From Nitrosomonas stercoris (GTDB lineage: Bacteria > Pseudomonadota > Gammaproteobacteria > Burkholderiales > Nitrosomonadaceae), in NCBI GenBank assembly GCA_006742785.1, contig AP019755.1, forward strand, positions 496,001-560,000: a stretch of 64,000 bases of DNA, written 5' to 3'. How positions within the stretch are numbered: the stretch's first letter is position 1; the number at the start of each line of letters is the position of its first letter. Positions 1 through 10,544 of the stretch are shown here, one piece after another. The translations under genes were made by a program, and so were the position numbers. The notes beneath the pieces are model-generated. The model made no database searches. It worked only from the letters and a program-made list of their open reading frames with translations, and was not told the DNA's origin.

Positions 1-196
1 AGAAGTACAGATAGCCATCTTGACGACACGAATCAATAGCCTTATTGATCATTTTAAAGAACATGTCAAAGATCACCATTCTCGTCGTGGGCTGTTACGT
101 ATGGTTAGCCGACGTCGTAAATTACTGGATTATCTAAAATCAAAAAATAGTGAAAGCTACCAATCGCTAATCGAACGCCTCGGTTTAAGAAAATAA
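1..196 (+). CDS. rpsO: 30S ribosomal protein S15, 3' part
   Basis: The reading frame is open from the window edge (first full codon at base 2) to TAA at 194-196. It gives about 64 C-terminal residues, including [19 protein letters not shown] and ending in ERLGLRK, which is the conserved end of S15. S15 binds the central domain of 16S rRNA early in assembly of the small subunit. The 5' part lies outside the window. rpsO directly upstream of pnp is the usual bacterial order and supports both calls. Confidence 0.95.
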   Translation, partial: EVQIAILTTRINSLIDHFKEHVKDHHSRRGLLRMVSRRRKLLDYLKSKNSESYQSLIERLGLRK

Positions 197-327
197 AATG
201 ATGTGGCAATTACACCCTGCCTCGTAATTTACCTGTCACAAATAATATTACATCGCAGCCAGATGAGTAGTTTCGACTATTTATCTGCGCTTCAAACCAA
301 GCAACTCGAGCTGATTCAATATTAACT

Positions 328-345
328 ATATATGTATTCATATAT
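328..345 (+). promoter_or_regulatory. Inverted repeat in the pnp leader
   Basis: ATATATG and CATATAT form a perfect 7-bp inverted repeat around a 4-base loop, about 28 bases before the pnp start. In enterobacteria a 5' leader hairpin of pnp is cut by RNase III and then used for PNPase autoregulation. A similar role here is only an inference, because this stem is short and AT-rich. Confidence 0.3.
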
Positions 346-372
346 CGAGCTTGACCAAAGAAGGATTACTAA

Positions 373-2487
373 TTGAGACCGATAAAAAAAAGCATCACCT
401 ACGGACACCATACACTCACCATAGAAACAGGAGAAATCGCCAAACAAGCACATGGTGCCGTCATGGTTTCCATCGATGATACTGTTGTGCTCGTTACTGC
501 TGTAGGCAACAAAAACGTAAAATCTGGACAGGATTTTTTTCCGTTAACAGTTGACTATCAGGAAAAATCCTATGCAGCCGGACGTATTCCCGGTGGATTT
601 TTCAAACGCGAAGGACGCCCTTCTGAAAAAGAAATTCTCACCTCCAGATTGATTGATCGACCGATACGCCCCCTCTTCCCTGATGGTTTCTACAACGAAG
701 TACAAGTCATTGCCACTGTTTTGTCATCAGAAGCTGAAATTGATACTGATATCCCAGCAATGATTGGTGCTTCCGCTGCACTGGTGCTTTCCGGTATCCC
801 TTTTGATGGTCCTGTTGGAGCTGCTCGTGTTGGTTACATCAACAATGAATATGTGCTTAACCCGACTTTATCCCAACTCAAGGAATCGCAGCTGGACTTG
901 GTGGTAGCCGGCATACAAAATGCAGTGCTTATGGTTGAATCGGAAGCAGACGAACTCTCTGAAGACATTATGCTTGGTGCAGTAACTTATGGCCACGAGC
1001 AGATGCAGCAAGTGATTACCATGATCAATGAATTGGCAGACGAAGCCGGTGTCACGATATGGGATTGGCAACCAACAGAAAGAGATCTTGCCTTAGCTGA
1101 TCAGGTAGCACAGCTAGCTGAGGCGGATTTGCGCGAAGCATTCCAAATAAAGCAAAAATCTGCTAGAACTGAGGCCATCAGCGCAATCTGGCAACGTGTT
1201 TTCTCAGAATTAAAAATTGGTACGGATGAAGGGCCAAGTGAACAGGCTGTTAAAGAAATTGCTTTTTCACTGGAAGCCAAAATCGTGCGTAACAGCATCC
1301 TTGATGGTGAATCCCGTATTGATGGTCGAGGAACACGTACTGTCAGACCTATTACCATTCGTAATGGTGTCTTGCCACGTACTCACGGTTCAGCATTATT
1401 TACGCGGGGTGAAACGCAAGCGCTGGTTGTTACAACCCTGGGAACTGCTCGTGACGAACAAAAAATTGACGCATTGCAAGGAGAATACACTGATCGCTTC
1501 ATGTTGCATTACAACATGCCTCCTTACGCTACTGGCGAAACCGGCAGAGTAGGTTCACCCAAACGACGTGAAATCGGCCATGGTCGCTTGGCAAAACGTG
1601 CCTTGCTTGCTGTTCTGCCGCCGGCGGAAGAATTTGGTTACGCCATACGAGTTGTGTCAGAAGTAACTGAATCAAACGGCTCCAGCTCAATGGCTTCTGT
1701 TTGTGGTGGATGTCTGGCATTGATGGATGCTGGCGTTCCGCTAAAAGCGCATGTTGCCGGAATTGCAATGGGATTAATCAAGGAAGGCAATCGATTCGCA
1801 GTGTTAACAGACATCCTGGGAGACGAGGATCATTTAGGTGACATGGACTTCAAGGTAGCAGGCACCGAGCAAGGCATCACAGCACTACAAATGGATATCA
1901 AAATTCAGGGAATCACTAAGGAGATTATGCAAGTAGCCTTGTTACAGGCAAAAGAAGGACGGCTTCATATCCTGGATATCATGAAGCAATCTCTGCCCAT
2001 TGCCAGAGATGATGTATCTGCACATGCTCCACGTATTATCAAATTCAAGATCAATCCGGAAAAAATTCGTGATGTCATTGGTAAAGGCGGATCTGTTATT
2101 CGTACCTTGACGGAAGAAACCGGAACGACTATTGATATTTCTGATGACGGATTGGTAACAATTGCCAGTGTCAATAGCGAAGGAAGTGCACAAGCAAAAA
2201 GACGGATTGAAGACATCACGGCTGACGTGGAAGTCGGCCGAATTTATGAAGGCACTGTACTCAAATTACTTGATTTTGGTGCGATTGTCAGTATTTTGCC
2301 AGGTAAAGATGGTTTACTGCATATTTCACAAATTGCCAATGAACGCGTTGAAAACGTCACTGATTATCTGAAAGAAGGACAAACTATCCAAGTTAAAGTA
2401 TTGGAAGCGGATGACAAAGGGCGGTTACGACTCAGCATGAAAGCAATTAATGCAGATACTTCTTCTGAAAAAGGCGAAGAAAAATAA
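373..2487 (+). CDS. pnp: Polyribonucleotide nucleotidyltransferase (PNPase)
   Basis: This cytoplasmic enzyme degrades RNA 3' to 5' by phosphorolysis and is part of the RNA degradosome in many bacteria. The 704-residue product has the full family layout: two RNase PH domains (roughly 10-230 and 310-545) separated by an alpha-helical linker, a KH domain around 555-615 with the motif IGKGG, and a C-terminal S1 domain around 620-690. The catalytic-core motifs FTRGETQ and [11 protein letters not shown] are present. The start is TTG, chosen because a strong AAGAAGGA ribosome site lies just upstream and [10 protein letters not shown] is the normal N-terminus. It follows rpsO by about 175 bases. Confidence 0.97.
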   Translation: MRPIKKSITYGHHTLTIETGEIAKQAHGAVMVSIDDTVVLVTAVGNKNVKSGQDFFPLTVDYQEKSYAAGRIPGGFFKREGRPSEKEILTSRLIDRPIRPLFPDGFYNEVQVIATVLSSEAEIDTDIPAMIGASAALVLSGIPFDGPVGAARVGYINNEYVLNPTLSQLKESQLDLVVAGIQNAVLMVESEADELSEDIMLGAVTYGHEQMQQVITMINELADEAGVTIWDWQPTERDLALADQVAQLAEADLREAFQIKQKSARTEAISAIWQRVFSELKIGTDEGPSEQAVKEIAFSLEAKIVRNSILDGESRIDGRGTRTVRPITIRNGVLPRTHGSALFTRGETQALVVTTLGTARDEQKIDALQGEYTDRFMLHYNMPPYATGETGRVGSPKRREIGHGRLAKRALLAVLPPAEEFGYAIRVVSEVTESNGSSSMASVCGGCLALMDAGVPLKAHVAGIAMGLIKEGNRFAVLTDILGDEDHLGDMDFKVAGTEQGITALQMDIKIQGITKEIMQVALLQAKEGRLHILDIMKQSLPIARDDVSAHAPRIIKFKINPEKIRDVIGKGGSVIRTLTEETGTTIDISDDGLVTIASVNSEGSAQAKRRIEDITADVEVGRIYEGTVLKLLDFGAIVSILPGKDGLLHISQIANERVENVTDYLKEGQTIQVKVLEADDKGRLRLSMKAINADTSSEKGEEK

Positions 2488-2509
2488 ATCGATATTATTA
2501 TCAGTTTCG

Positions 2510-2562
2510 GGATGTTCTTTGACAATTTAGATTGCATCGGCTCAGATTTCAGAAGAACATCC
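2510..2562 (+). terminator. Hairpin downstream of pnp
   Basis: GGATGTTCTT (2510-2519) pairs perfectly with AAGAACATCC (2553-2562) across a 33-base loop, shortly after the pnp stop. There is no run of T after it, so it may stabilise the 3' end rather than terminate transcription. Confidence 0.4.
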
Positions 2563-2659
2563 TCAACCTGCTACTTCATCTACAGATTTATCTATCAGCT
2601 TCACTCCAGTTAAGTCAGCACTCTGAAATACCCTATTAGATCAGTTACCTAAAAAAATA

Positions 2660-3727
2660 ATGAAAAGCAAACTGCTGATTATATTTTATATCACCGCAAT
2701 TTTATGCTCGTTATCAGCAAAGGCGGATGAAATCTTGCTGAAAAACGGTGACAGAATCACCGGTACCATTATCAATAAAAGTGGTAATACGCTGAAAATA
2801 AAAACGGAGTACTCCGACAAGATAACTATCAAGTGGGACTCCATTGAAAGTTTTAGTACTACTCAGCCAGTTTTGCTCACATTCAGCAACAAGGAAGAAA
2901 TAACCGGCATTACCGAAATTTCTCCAGATAATACATTCACTGTCAAACAAGAAGGTGTCTATCAATCAGAACCGATTCCTTTAGCCGAAATTACCGAGAT
3001 CAATAAGAAATTTCTTTCCGGTCAAGTGAATGCGGGAGGTGCATTATTTTCGGGAAACACACAACGTCAATCTTATAACCTTAACACCGATATAGTTGTT
3101 AGAGGAAGAGATGATCGTGTTTCTTTTGGGGGCAATTCAATTACGCCAATAGCAAATCAAGAGATACCAACGGTAGCAAGGAAACTGTACTCAACGCACG
3201 TAATTTTCAATTATACGGTGACTATGCTCACTTCTTTACCGATACATGGTACGGTTACGCGCATGGTTTATTCACTAACGACCGCCTGCAAGATATTAAA
3301 TTGCGCTCTGCGTTCGGTATTGGTGCAGGTTACCAGATTTTCGCAACTGGCGATCTCAATTTAGCAGTTGAAGCAGGTCCTGATTACGTCAACGTCGATT
3401 TTTATGACTATCCTTACCAATGCCAAAGAAGATTAGCGACAGATCCTGCTGCTTGTACCCGTATAAAAGATAGAAGTGATGTTGCTGGCCGCTGGTCTGT
3501 TAACTATGATCAATGGGTCTGGAGTCGAGCTATGCAACTATTTCTATATGCATGAAGGACTTGCCTCCAGTGATTTATTCATCCGAACACGTACTGGTTT
3601 CCGCGTACCACTTTGGTATGGATTCCAATTTGTCAATGAAATACAGGTAGACTATTTCAGTAAACCTGCACCTGGAAAAGAAAAATTCGATACTCGTTAC
3701 TTGTTTAATATTGGTTATAGATTCTAG
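2660..3727 (+). pseudogene. DUF481 family outer-membrane protein (YdiY-like), frame broken twice
   Basis: The N-terminus is a clean signal peptide (about residues 1-22, ending SAKA) followed by an SH3-like ILLKNGDRITGTI segment and the start of a DUF481 barrel domain. After VVRGRDDRVSFGG the frame is lost at a run of five G (3128-3132). The continuing frame reads QFNYANSKSRDTNG and on to WVWSRAMQLF. Near 3541-3547 the frame shifts back to give YMHEGLASSDLFIRTRTG and finishes with KFDTRYLFNIGYRF, the typical barrel end. One missing G and one extra T would restore a single protein of about 355 residues. It may be a decaying gene or contain sequence errors. DUF481 proteins are outer-membrane barrels of uncertain function, some salt-induced. 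Confidence 0.8.
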
Positions 3728-3981
3728 GTGATCAGTTATTCACTTCAAGTGGTGTTATCCAGAAAGCTATTTATTAAGTTATCATTAAGTTAACGAGAAT
3801 TATTTAATGCGATATGATTATTCCTCTTTACAATAACGCAACAAGACGCAATTTATTGTTTAATTTCTGATCTCACTGATTAGTAAATGATATATAAAGA
3901 CTCATATCATTTTCAGACAGCGACACAAAGCATCATAATAATTACGTTATTTACCTATCAAAAGTTTACAAAGGCAATGGC

Positions 3982-5532
3982 ATGTCGCCACACTTGAGTT
4001 TACGATATTGGATACTAAGTACAACATTATCCACAGCTTTCCAAGCTACTAAAACAACCTGCTTCAGGTGTAAAAAACTTACCTCAGCAACTCTGCAGCG
4101 ATACAAAACACTGATAACGCTCTTGTGTTTAAGTACGCTACTCACAGCTTGCGCAATGGGGCCTGATTACTCCCGTCCCGAGATTGATACCGGAGAAAAA
4201 TTTCGGCTCTCTCAAACCGAAGGACGCTCAATTGCCAATCTCTCCTGGTGGGAATTATTGCAGGATCAAAAACTGCAATCATTAATTGATTTAGCCCTCA
4301 CAGAAAACAAGGATCTCCAGCAGGCAGCAGCCAGTGTAGAAGAGCTACAAGCACGTTTAGGCATTGCTCGTATGGATTTTTTACCTGGTATCACAGTAGA
4401 TGGCACCGCACCAATAGAGACTTTGGGCGGATTCAGCCGTAAGGGTTTTCCTACTCCCTATAACTACTACGGGCAATCTATCCTAAATTGGGAAATAGAT
4501 ATCTGGGGCAGAATACGCCGCTCCAATGAAGCTGCGCGTGCTGATTTGCTGGAACGCGAAGAAAATCGTCGTGCAGTCGTGCTATCACTTGTCAGCTCTG
4601 TTGCGCAATCCTACTTTGATTTATTGCAGTTCGATACACAATTAAGCATTGCACAGCACGCCCTTACCTCATGGGAAGAATCAGTTGCTATTTCCAGCGC
4701 GCAACTGCAGGAAGGCATGGCAACTCAACTTGATTTGGATCAGTTTGAAGCAGAACGTGCTCGATCAGCCGCACTGGTTGCAGATTTAACAAGACTAATC
4801 GCGCAAAAGGAACATGAGCTCAGTGTTCTCACCGGCAGAAGACCAACCTCAATCATGCGTGGTTACACATTGGATGAACAAACCACTCCCGTTGAAATAC
4901 CTGCAGGTTTACCTGCCGAACTGCTACAAAGACGTCCTGATATTTTGCAAGCAGAACAGTCACTACACGCAGCTACCGCCAGAATAGGCGTAGCCAAAGC
5001 AGCACGTTTTCCTAAAATAACATTAACTGGTTTCTTTGGTTTTTCCAGTCCAGCATTATCAACCTTGTTAGATTCTGACAGCAAATTCGGTGCAGCTGGC
5101 TTTGGACTCGCAGCCCCCATACTCAATGCTCAATCCCTTGGCTACGAACAGCGCGCTGCGGAAGCTCAAGCAAAACAGGCATTAGCACAATATGAGCAGG
5201 CTATTTTGACCGCGTTCAAAGAAGTTGAAGATGCTTTAGCAGCTATTCGTTCAGCAAAAGATCAGCATAAAGCACAACAAGAACAAGTTGTAGCACTGAA
5301 TTCGGCACTAGAAATGGCAAATCTGCGCTACGAAGGAGGCATTACCAGCTATGTTGATGTACTACTTGCAAAACGGCAGCTATTCAATGCAGAAACGGCT
5401 TTAACTACAGCACGTCACCTGTACTTAGTCTCTGTTGTTCAATTATACAAAGCGCTGGGTGGAGGCTGGTTGACTGAGGATGCTGAGACACTACTACCCA
5501 TTTCAACGACAGGCTTATTACAGCATAACTAG
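3982..5532 (+). CDS. RND efflux outer-membrane lipoprotein, NodT/OprM family
   Basis: This is the TolC-like exit channel of a tripartite efflux pump, trimeric in the outer membrane with a periplasmic tunnel. The 516-residue product has a lipobox LTAC with Cys at about 57, followed by the family signature MGPDYSRP. Two outer-membrane efflux repeats follow, with LLQRRPDILQAEQ between them and GGITSYVDVLLA near the end. The N-terminus before the lipobox is unusually long. The ATG was kept because AAAGG precedes it and no better in-frame start is visible. It heads a collinear efflux set with the adaptor at 5742 and the pumps at 6981 and 10545. Confidence 0.92.
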   Translation: MSPHLSLRYWILSTTLSTAFQATKTTCFRCKKLTSATLQRYKTLITLLCLSTLLTACAMGPDYSRPEIDTGEKFRLSQTEGRSIANLSWWELLQDQKLQSLIDLALTENKDLQQAAASVEELQARLGIARMDFLPGITVDGTAPIETLGGFSRKGFPTPYNYYGQSILNWEIDIWGRIRRSNEAARADLLEREENRRAVVLSLVSSVAQSYFDLLQFDTQLSIAQHALTSWEESVAISSAQLQEGMATQLDLDQFEAERARSAALVADLTRLIAQKEHELSVLTGRRPTSIMRGYTLDEQTTPVEIPAGLPAELLQRRPDILQAEQSLHAATARIGVAKAARFPKITLTGFFGFSSPALSTLLDSDSKFGAAGFGLAAPILNAQSLGYEQRAAEAQAKQALAQYEQAILTAFKEVEDALAAIRSAKDQHKAQQEQVVALNSALEMANLRYEGGITSYVDVLLAKRQLFNAETALTTARHLYLVSVVQLYKALGGGWLTEDAETLLPISTTGLLQHN

Positions 5533-5618
5533 GAAGCTGCTGTGAAACATCAATGAGATAATCAGCTCAAACAAAATCAGTAAAAACAGTATTTTTACGA
5601 AAGAAATGAGCATTTTAG

Positions 5619-5666
5619 GCTAATTTTTAATACAGATAGGCAACGCAGATAATTTCCATTGACTCC
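5619..5666 (+). repeat. Degenerate copy of intergenic repeat family 2
   Basis: GCTAATTTTTAATA followed by GATAATTTCCATTGACTCC resembles the right half of the repeat at 35669-35780, which has GCTAATTTTTAATA and then GATAGTTTTTCAGAGGCTCC. The left end of this copy could not be placed. It lies between the efflux channel and adaptor genes. Confidence 0.4.
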
Positions 5667-5741
5667 TAAGGTATCATTTTCATCTGCATAATCGCCCTCC
5701 TGCTTTAACCCAGAATATTTTTAGAGTTACTGAGAATAATT

Positions 5742-6962
5742 ATGTATCCAACGCTTCGTCAATTCATTACTATGCCGGGCAACTCAAGCGTAATAGGTTT
5801 TTCACTGCTACTCATTCTGCTAGCAGGGTGCTCAAAACCAACTGAAGCTCCCCCTCCTTCTGTTCCGCAAGTTCAGGTGATTACAACTACTACAAGCACC
5901 ATCGCAGATGAACCTGAATTCATTGGACAAACAGAATCTTTTCGGCCAGTTGAAATTCGCCCCCAGGTCAATGGCATCATCAAGAAAATATTTTTCATTG
6001 AAGGCCGTAATGTCAGAAAAGGCGACAAGCTATATTTAATCGATCCCACTCCTTTCAGGGCAGCCTATTTAGGCAGTAAGGCAATGGTTGCCCAGGCACA
6101 AGCTCGGTTGGAGCAAGCCAATAAAGATCTGGCACGAGTGCAACCTTTGTTAAAACAAAAAGCAGTCAGCAAAAAAGACGTTGATGATGCCATTGCTGAG
6201 GTACGCAGTGCAAAAGCAACTTTGGAAGCAGCAAAAAACGACGTCATCAAAGCAAAATTTGATCTGGATAACACATTAATTACAGCACCGGTAGAAGGTC
6301 GCATTAACCGCAGCCAGTTCTACGAAGGACGATTAGTTGAAGCACAATCCAGTTTACTCACAACAATTGATCAATTGGATCCTATGTACGTCAATGTGAA
6401 CGTTCCTGAAAGCTACCTATTGCGCATCCGGCGAGAATTAGCAGAAAACAAACTGGAAAGACCTGAAAGTATTTTCCAGCTACGGGGCGTCATCACATTC
6501 ACTGACGGCAGCATCTATCCAGAAGAAGGCATACTGGATTTTGAAGATATTGTCATACGACCCGAAACAGGCATGTTGTTAGGACGTTTTGCATTCCCCA
6601 ATCCATCTGCCAAAAATGCACCAGGGCAATCCAATTTTTATCCGGGGCAGTTTGTTAAAGTCCGTATCAAAGGTTATAGCAGAACAGAAGCAATTCTGAT
6701 CCCTCAGCGTGCTGTGCAACAACAGCCAACTGGTTCGTTCGTATATGTTGTAAAAGATGGCAAGGCGGAATTACGGCCAATTGTCGCAAGCTCCTGGCAT
6801 GGTAGCGATTGGCTCATCGAAAGTGGCCTACAACCAGGCGAACAGATCATTGTTGAAGGCATGCATCGCTTTCAACCCGGTTCACCTGTGGAAACCATTC
6901 CCTATCAGGCCCCATCTTCACAAGAAACCTCCATGGTTACTCCAAGCAGCCATTCAGAATAA
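5742..6962 (+). CDS. RND efflux periplasmic adaptor (membrane fusion protein), lipoprotein
   Basis: This protein bridges the inner-membrane pump and the outer-membrane channel in the periplasm. The 406-residue product has a lipobox LLAGCS with Cys at 30, so it is probably lipid-anchored like AcrA and MexA. It then shows the split barrel-sandwich domain (IRPQVNGIIKKIFFIEGRNV and TLITAPVEGRINRS) flanking a long helical hairpin rich in Ala, Gln and Lys (about 100-175). The beta-barrel and membrane-proximal domains follow. The pump gene starts 18 bases after its stop, so the two are probably co-transcribed. No transcriptional regulator lies next to the set, so control and substrate are unknown. 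Confidence 0.92.
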   Translation: MYPTLRQFITMPGNSSVIGFSLLLILLAGCSKPTEAPPPSVPQVQVITTTTSTIADEPEFIGQTESFRPVEIRPQVNGIIKKIFFIEGRNVRKGDKLYLIDPTPFRAAYLGSKAMVAQAQARLEQANKDLARVQPLLKQKAVSKKDVDDAIAEVRSAKATLEAAKNDVIKAKFDLDNTLITAPVEGRINRSQFYEGRLVEAQSSLLTTIDQLDPMYVNVNVPESYLLRIRRELAENKLERPESIFQLRGVITFTDGSIYPEEGILDFEDIVIRPETGMLLGRFAFPNPSAKNAPGQSNFYPGQFVKVRIKGYSRTEAILIPQRAVQQQPTGSFVYVVKDGKAELRPIVASSWHGSDWLIESGLQPGEQIIVEGMHRFQPGSPVETIPYQAPSSQETSMVTPSSHSE

Positions 6963-6980
6963 ATTCGCGTAAGGCGTACT

Positions 6981-9900
6981 ATGAACTCTCGTTTTTTCAT
7001 TGAACGACCGATTTTTTCATCGGTACTGTCCATCATCATCGTTATTGTTGGTCTAGTGTCATTAATAGATCTGCCAGTTGCCCAATTCCCGGAGATTACC
7101 CCTCCAGTTGTGCAAATTGAGGCGGATTATCCGGGTGCCAGTGCGGAAGTCGTGGCCGAAGCTGTTGCTCGCCCTATTGAAGTACAACTGCCTGGAATCG
7201 ATAATTTACTGTATTACGAATCCACTAGCACCAACGATGGCCACATGACCATGAAGTTGACTTTTGAGATCGGGACCGATATTGATATCGCACAGGTCCA
7301 GACTCAAAATCGACAAAAATTGGCCGAACCGCAATTACCGGAAGAAGTTATTCGTCAGGGAGTCACTGTCAAGAAAACATCTCCCGACTTGTTACAAGTA
7401 GTTGCACTCAGCTCAACCGATCCTTCGCACGACACAGTTTATTTATCAAACTACGCATTGATCAGGGTGCTGGACAACATCAAACGCCTCCCCGGCGTGG
7501 GAGATGCTTCCATCTTTGGTAGTCAAGATTATTCCATGCGACTTATCCTGGATCCGGTTCGCATGGCCCAACTCAGCCTCACTCCCAGTGACATAGTTGC
7601 TGCGGTACGTGAACAAAACCGTGACTTCCCCGCTGGACGAATCGGGCGCGAACCAGTCATCACAGAAACCGAGCTCACCCTTCCTGTTATGACCAAAGGG
7701 CGCATGAGTGAAGTCAAGGAGTTCGAGGATATGATTATCCGTGCCTATCCAGATGGTTCCATGGTGCGGATGAAAGACATTGCCAAAGTAGAATTGGGCG
7801 CACAATCCTACGATCTACAAGGGCGCTGGAATGGAAAACCCAATACCTTCTTAATCACTTATCTTTTGCCTGGTGCTAATGCGCTGGAAACAGCAAAACG
7901 TATTCGCAGTGAAATGGACAAGCTCTCTGCAGATTTTCCTCAGGGCGTTTCCTATGACATTCCTTACGATACCACCACCTTTATTGAAGTCTCCATTCAG
8001 GAAGTGGTCAAAACACTGGCCGAAGCATTGTTTCTGGTGGTGCTGGTGGTATTTATCTTTCTACAGAGTTGGCGCGCCACCTTAATTCCAGCCATTGCGG
8101 CCCCCATCTCCCTGATTGGAACTTTCATCGGGATGGAAGCGCTAGGGTTCTCAATTAACACGCTTACACTGTTTGGTATGGTACTCTCCATTGGTATTGT
8201 GGTGGACGATGCCATTGTGGTCGTGGAAAACGTTGAGCGCCATATGGCCAATGGCCTAACACCTAAGAACGCTGCGATCAAAGCCATGCAGGAATTGTTT
8301 GGTGCATTGATCGCAATTGTGCTGGTACTGGCCTCTGTCTTCTTACCAGTCGCATTCCTGGGTGGCATCACCGGTGAATTGTACAAACAATTTGCGGTGA
8401 CAATCGCCTTATCTGTCATGATTTCCGGGTTTGTGGCATTAACACTCAGCCCAGCTCTATGTGCTATTGTGCTTAAACCAAGCACTTCCACCAATCGTTT
8501 CTGGAATTTTTTCAACAAGGCATTTGACTGGACACAAACACGTTATGTTAGTGCAGCGGGCACCCTCATCAAAAGATCAATACTTGGTGTAGCCATTTTT
8601 GCCATTGTAATATTTTCTGCTATCCATCTATTCAAGGTGGTACCAGGAGGATTCTTGCCGGAAGAAGATCAGGGATACTTCATCACCATCGTGCAACTGC
8701 CAGATGGTGCCTCTCTCTCTCGTACACAAAAAGTACTGGATAAAATAGAAGACTTCTTTTTATCCAATAAAGCCATTCATTCGACAGATTCTATGGCAGG
8801 AATGAATTTTGTGTTTAGTAGTCGTGGACCCAACCACGCCACCATGTTTGTTCCCCTGCATCATTGGAACACACGAAAAGACGCAGAAAACCATGTTCAA
8901 AGCCTGATTGGTAGTGCTTATGAAAAATTTGCAGAAATTCCCGAAGCAATGATACTGGCTTTTAATGCCCCTTCTATTCGCGGATTGGGTGCTACCGGCG
9001 GATTCTCAATTCAATTACAAGATCCGAGTGGGGGAGATTTTTCAAAATTTTCTGAAACAGCCAATGCGTTTGTCAGTAAAGCTATGGAACATCCCGCCAT
9101 TGGTGTAGCAGGCACTAACTTCCGTGTCAGCGCCCCCAGAATGTATGCCCATATCGATCGGGAACGCGCCAAATCCCTGGGTGTACCGATTTCAGATGTA
9201 TTCGATACCATGCAAGCCTTGTTTGGCAATTTATACGTGAATGACTTCATCAAGTTTGGCCGTGTTTTCCGTGTGCAAACTGAAGCCCCTCCTGAGTACC
9301 GTTCCAACCCGGCTAACATCAGCAACATTTATGTGCGCGCACAATCTGATACGAGCAGTGCCATGATTCCACTGGATTCTGTTGTATCTACCGAATTCAA
9401 CAGTGGTCCAGATCCCGTTACCCACTTCAATGGCTTTAACTCAGCTCTAGTATTGGGCAGCGCAGCTCCAGGCTACAGCTCCGGACAAGCACTAAATGCA
9501 CTACAGGAAATTGCTGATGAAGTATTGACGCCTCATGGATATACACTTGACTGGAGTGGTATCACCTATCAGGAAAAAATAGCAGATAGTGGGCAAAATA
9601 TATGGGTGTTCTCGTTTGCCGTGCTGATGGTATTCCTGGTACTGGCAGCTCTATATGAAAGCTGGTCCATTCCATTTGCGGTTATTTTGGCGGTACCTTT
9701 TGGTGTATTGGGTGCATTGCTGGCAATCTGGGGGCGTGGTTTGGCCGATGACATTTACTTTCAGGTTGGATTGATTACTCTAATCGGGTTATCCGCCAAA
9801 AACGCCATTTTAATTGTTGAATTTGCCAACGATCTCTATCGCGATGGACATTCATTAGTTGACGCAGCGCTAGAAGCAGCACGCGTTCGTTTTCGTCCGA

Positions 9901-10187
9901 TCATCATGACCTCCATGGCGTTTATTATGGGAGTATTTCCACTTGCTATATCATCTGGTGCAGGTGCCGCCAGCCGAACAGCTATTGGTACCACCGTATT
10001 GGGAGGCATGTTTGCAGCAACCTTCCTCGCGATATTCTTCGTGCCGCTCTTCTTTGTATTGATTGGCAAAATCACACATCGTGAAGATAAACGCGCAAGC
10101 CGCAGCGATGAGCAACTTGATGATAACCACGCTGTTGAAGAAGAATCGGTCGAAAGCAAAATCAAAACAGAAGAAAACCCGCAATAA
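6981..10187 (+). CDS. RND efflux inner-membrane pump, HAE1 family (first copy)
   Basis: This is a proton-driven drug and solute exporter of the AcrB/MexF type. The 1068-residue product has the normal family length and 12 transmembrane segments with two large periplasmic loops. The proton-relay pair Asp-Asp is present in GIVVDDAIVVVENVERHM (about residues 407-408), and the partner Lys in LSAKNAILIVEFAND (about 938). It begins with FFIERPIFSSVLSIIIV, the standard N-terminus. A charged tail of about 40 residues extends past the last membrane helix. It lies directly behind its adaptor and has a strong terminator at 10294-10335. It is very similar to the pump at 10545. Confidence 0.95.
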   Translation: MNSRFFIERPIFSSVLSIIIVIVGLVSLIDLPVAQFPEITPPVVQIEADYPGASAEVVAEAVARPIEVQLPGIDNLLYYESTSTNDGHMTMKLTFEIGTDIDIAQVQTQNRQKLAEPQLPEEVIRQGVTVKKTSPDLLQVVALSSTDPSHDTVYLSNYALIRVLDNIKRLPGVGDASIFGSQDYSMRLILDPVRMAQLSLTPSDIVAAVREQNRDFPAGRIGREPVITETELTLPVMTKGRMSEVKEFEDMIIRAYPDGSMVRMKDIAKVELGAQSYDLQGRWNGKPNTFLITYLLPGANALETAKRIRSEMDKLSADFPQGVSYDIPYDTTTFIEVSIQEVVKTLAEALFLVVLVVFIFLQSWRATLIPAIAAPISLIGTFIGMEALGFSINTLTLFGMVLSIGIVVDDAIVVVENVERHMANGLTPKNAAIKAMQELFGALIAIVLVLASVFLPVAFLGGITGELYKQFAVTIALSVMISGFVALTLSPALCAIVLKPSTSTNRFWNFFNKAFDWTQTRYVSAAGTLIKRSILGVAIFAIVIFSAIHLFKVVPGGFLPEEDQGYFITIVQLPDGASLSRTQKVLDKIEDFFLSNKAIHSTDSMAGMNFVFSSRGPNHATMFVPLHHWNTRKDAENHVQSLIGSAYEKFAEIPEAMILAFNAPSIRGLGATGGFSIQLQDPSGGDFSKFSETANAFVSKAMEHPAIGVAGTNFRVSAPRMYAHIDRERAKSLGVPISDVFDTMQALFGNLYVNDFIKFGRVFRVQTEAPPEYRSNPANISNIYVRAQSDTSSAMIPLDSVVSTEFNSGPDPVTHFNGFNSALVLGSAAPGYSSGQALNALQEIADEVLTPHGYTLDWSGITYQEKIADSGQNIWVFSFAVLMVFLVLAALYESWSIPFAVILAVPFGVLGALLAIWGRGLADDIYFQVGLITLIGLSAKNAILIVEFANDLYRDGHSLVDAALEAARVRFRPIIMTSMAFIMGVFPLAISSGAGAASRTAIGTTVLGGMFAATFLAIFFVPLFFVLIGKITHREDKRASRSDEQLDDNHAVEEESVESKIKTEENPQ

Positions 10188-10293
10188 TATTCTGGAAAAT
10201 TCCGCAAGCTGCTGAAAAACGAATCAACCCAGTGAATTTGATTCGGTAAACAATCAGATAGCTTCGGTATTTTCCTGACAAACACTGCGTTAC

Positions 10294-10335
10294 AAAAAAA
10301 CCAGCAAGTAAGTATATTATTCACTTGCTGGTTTT
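10294..10335 (+). terminator. Rho-independent terminator after the first RND pump
   Basis: CCAGCAAGT (10301-10309) and ACTTGCTGG (10323-10331) form a perfect 9-bp stem, with an A run before it and TTTTC after it. It probably ends the channel-adaptor-pump transcript, leaving the second pump to be expressed separately. Confidence 0.85.
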
Positions 10336-10339
10336 CTTA

Positions 10340-10480
10340 GAACCTGTTCAAAATCTCGATCAAGGGATGCAGTGCAAGGCAAAATTGAACGAGAAAGCGG
10401 AGCATACTTGAAGTATGTGAGTATTTTGAGTTCAATTTCAACGCCGTAACGCACCCTTCAGCAAGATATTGAACAGGTTC
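10340..10480. repeat. 141-bp palindromic intergenic repeat, copy 1
   Basis: The ends GAACCTGTTCAA and TTGAACAGGTTC are perfect 12-bp inverted repeats. The whole element is a palindrome centred on 10410: the outer arms, AAGGG/CCCTT (10362-10366 and 10454-10458), AAATTGAAC/GTTCAATTT (10382-10390 and 10430-10438) and the tip CATACTT-G-AAGTATG (10403-10417) all share that centre. A second copy at 30962-31100 differs at about five positions over 139 bases. It has no coding capacity, so it resembles a MITE or REP-type element able to fold into one long hairpin. Confidence 0.9.
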
Positions 10481-10544
10481 TTACGTCATAATTAGCTACA
10501 ACTATCTATCAATTGACATTGTCAATCACACATTCGGAATCAGC

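Noticed and set aside
7997..8518. Long minus-strand frame of 173 codons inside the first RND pump
   Set aside because: It is fully inside a well-supported gene on the other strand, has no ribosome site and no recognisable family; similar shadow frames occur in the second pump.
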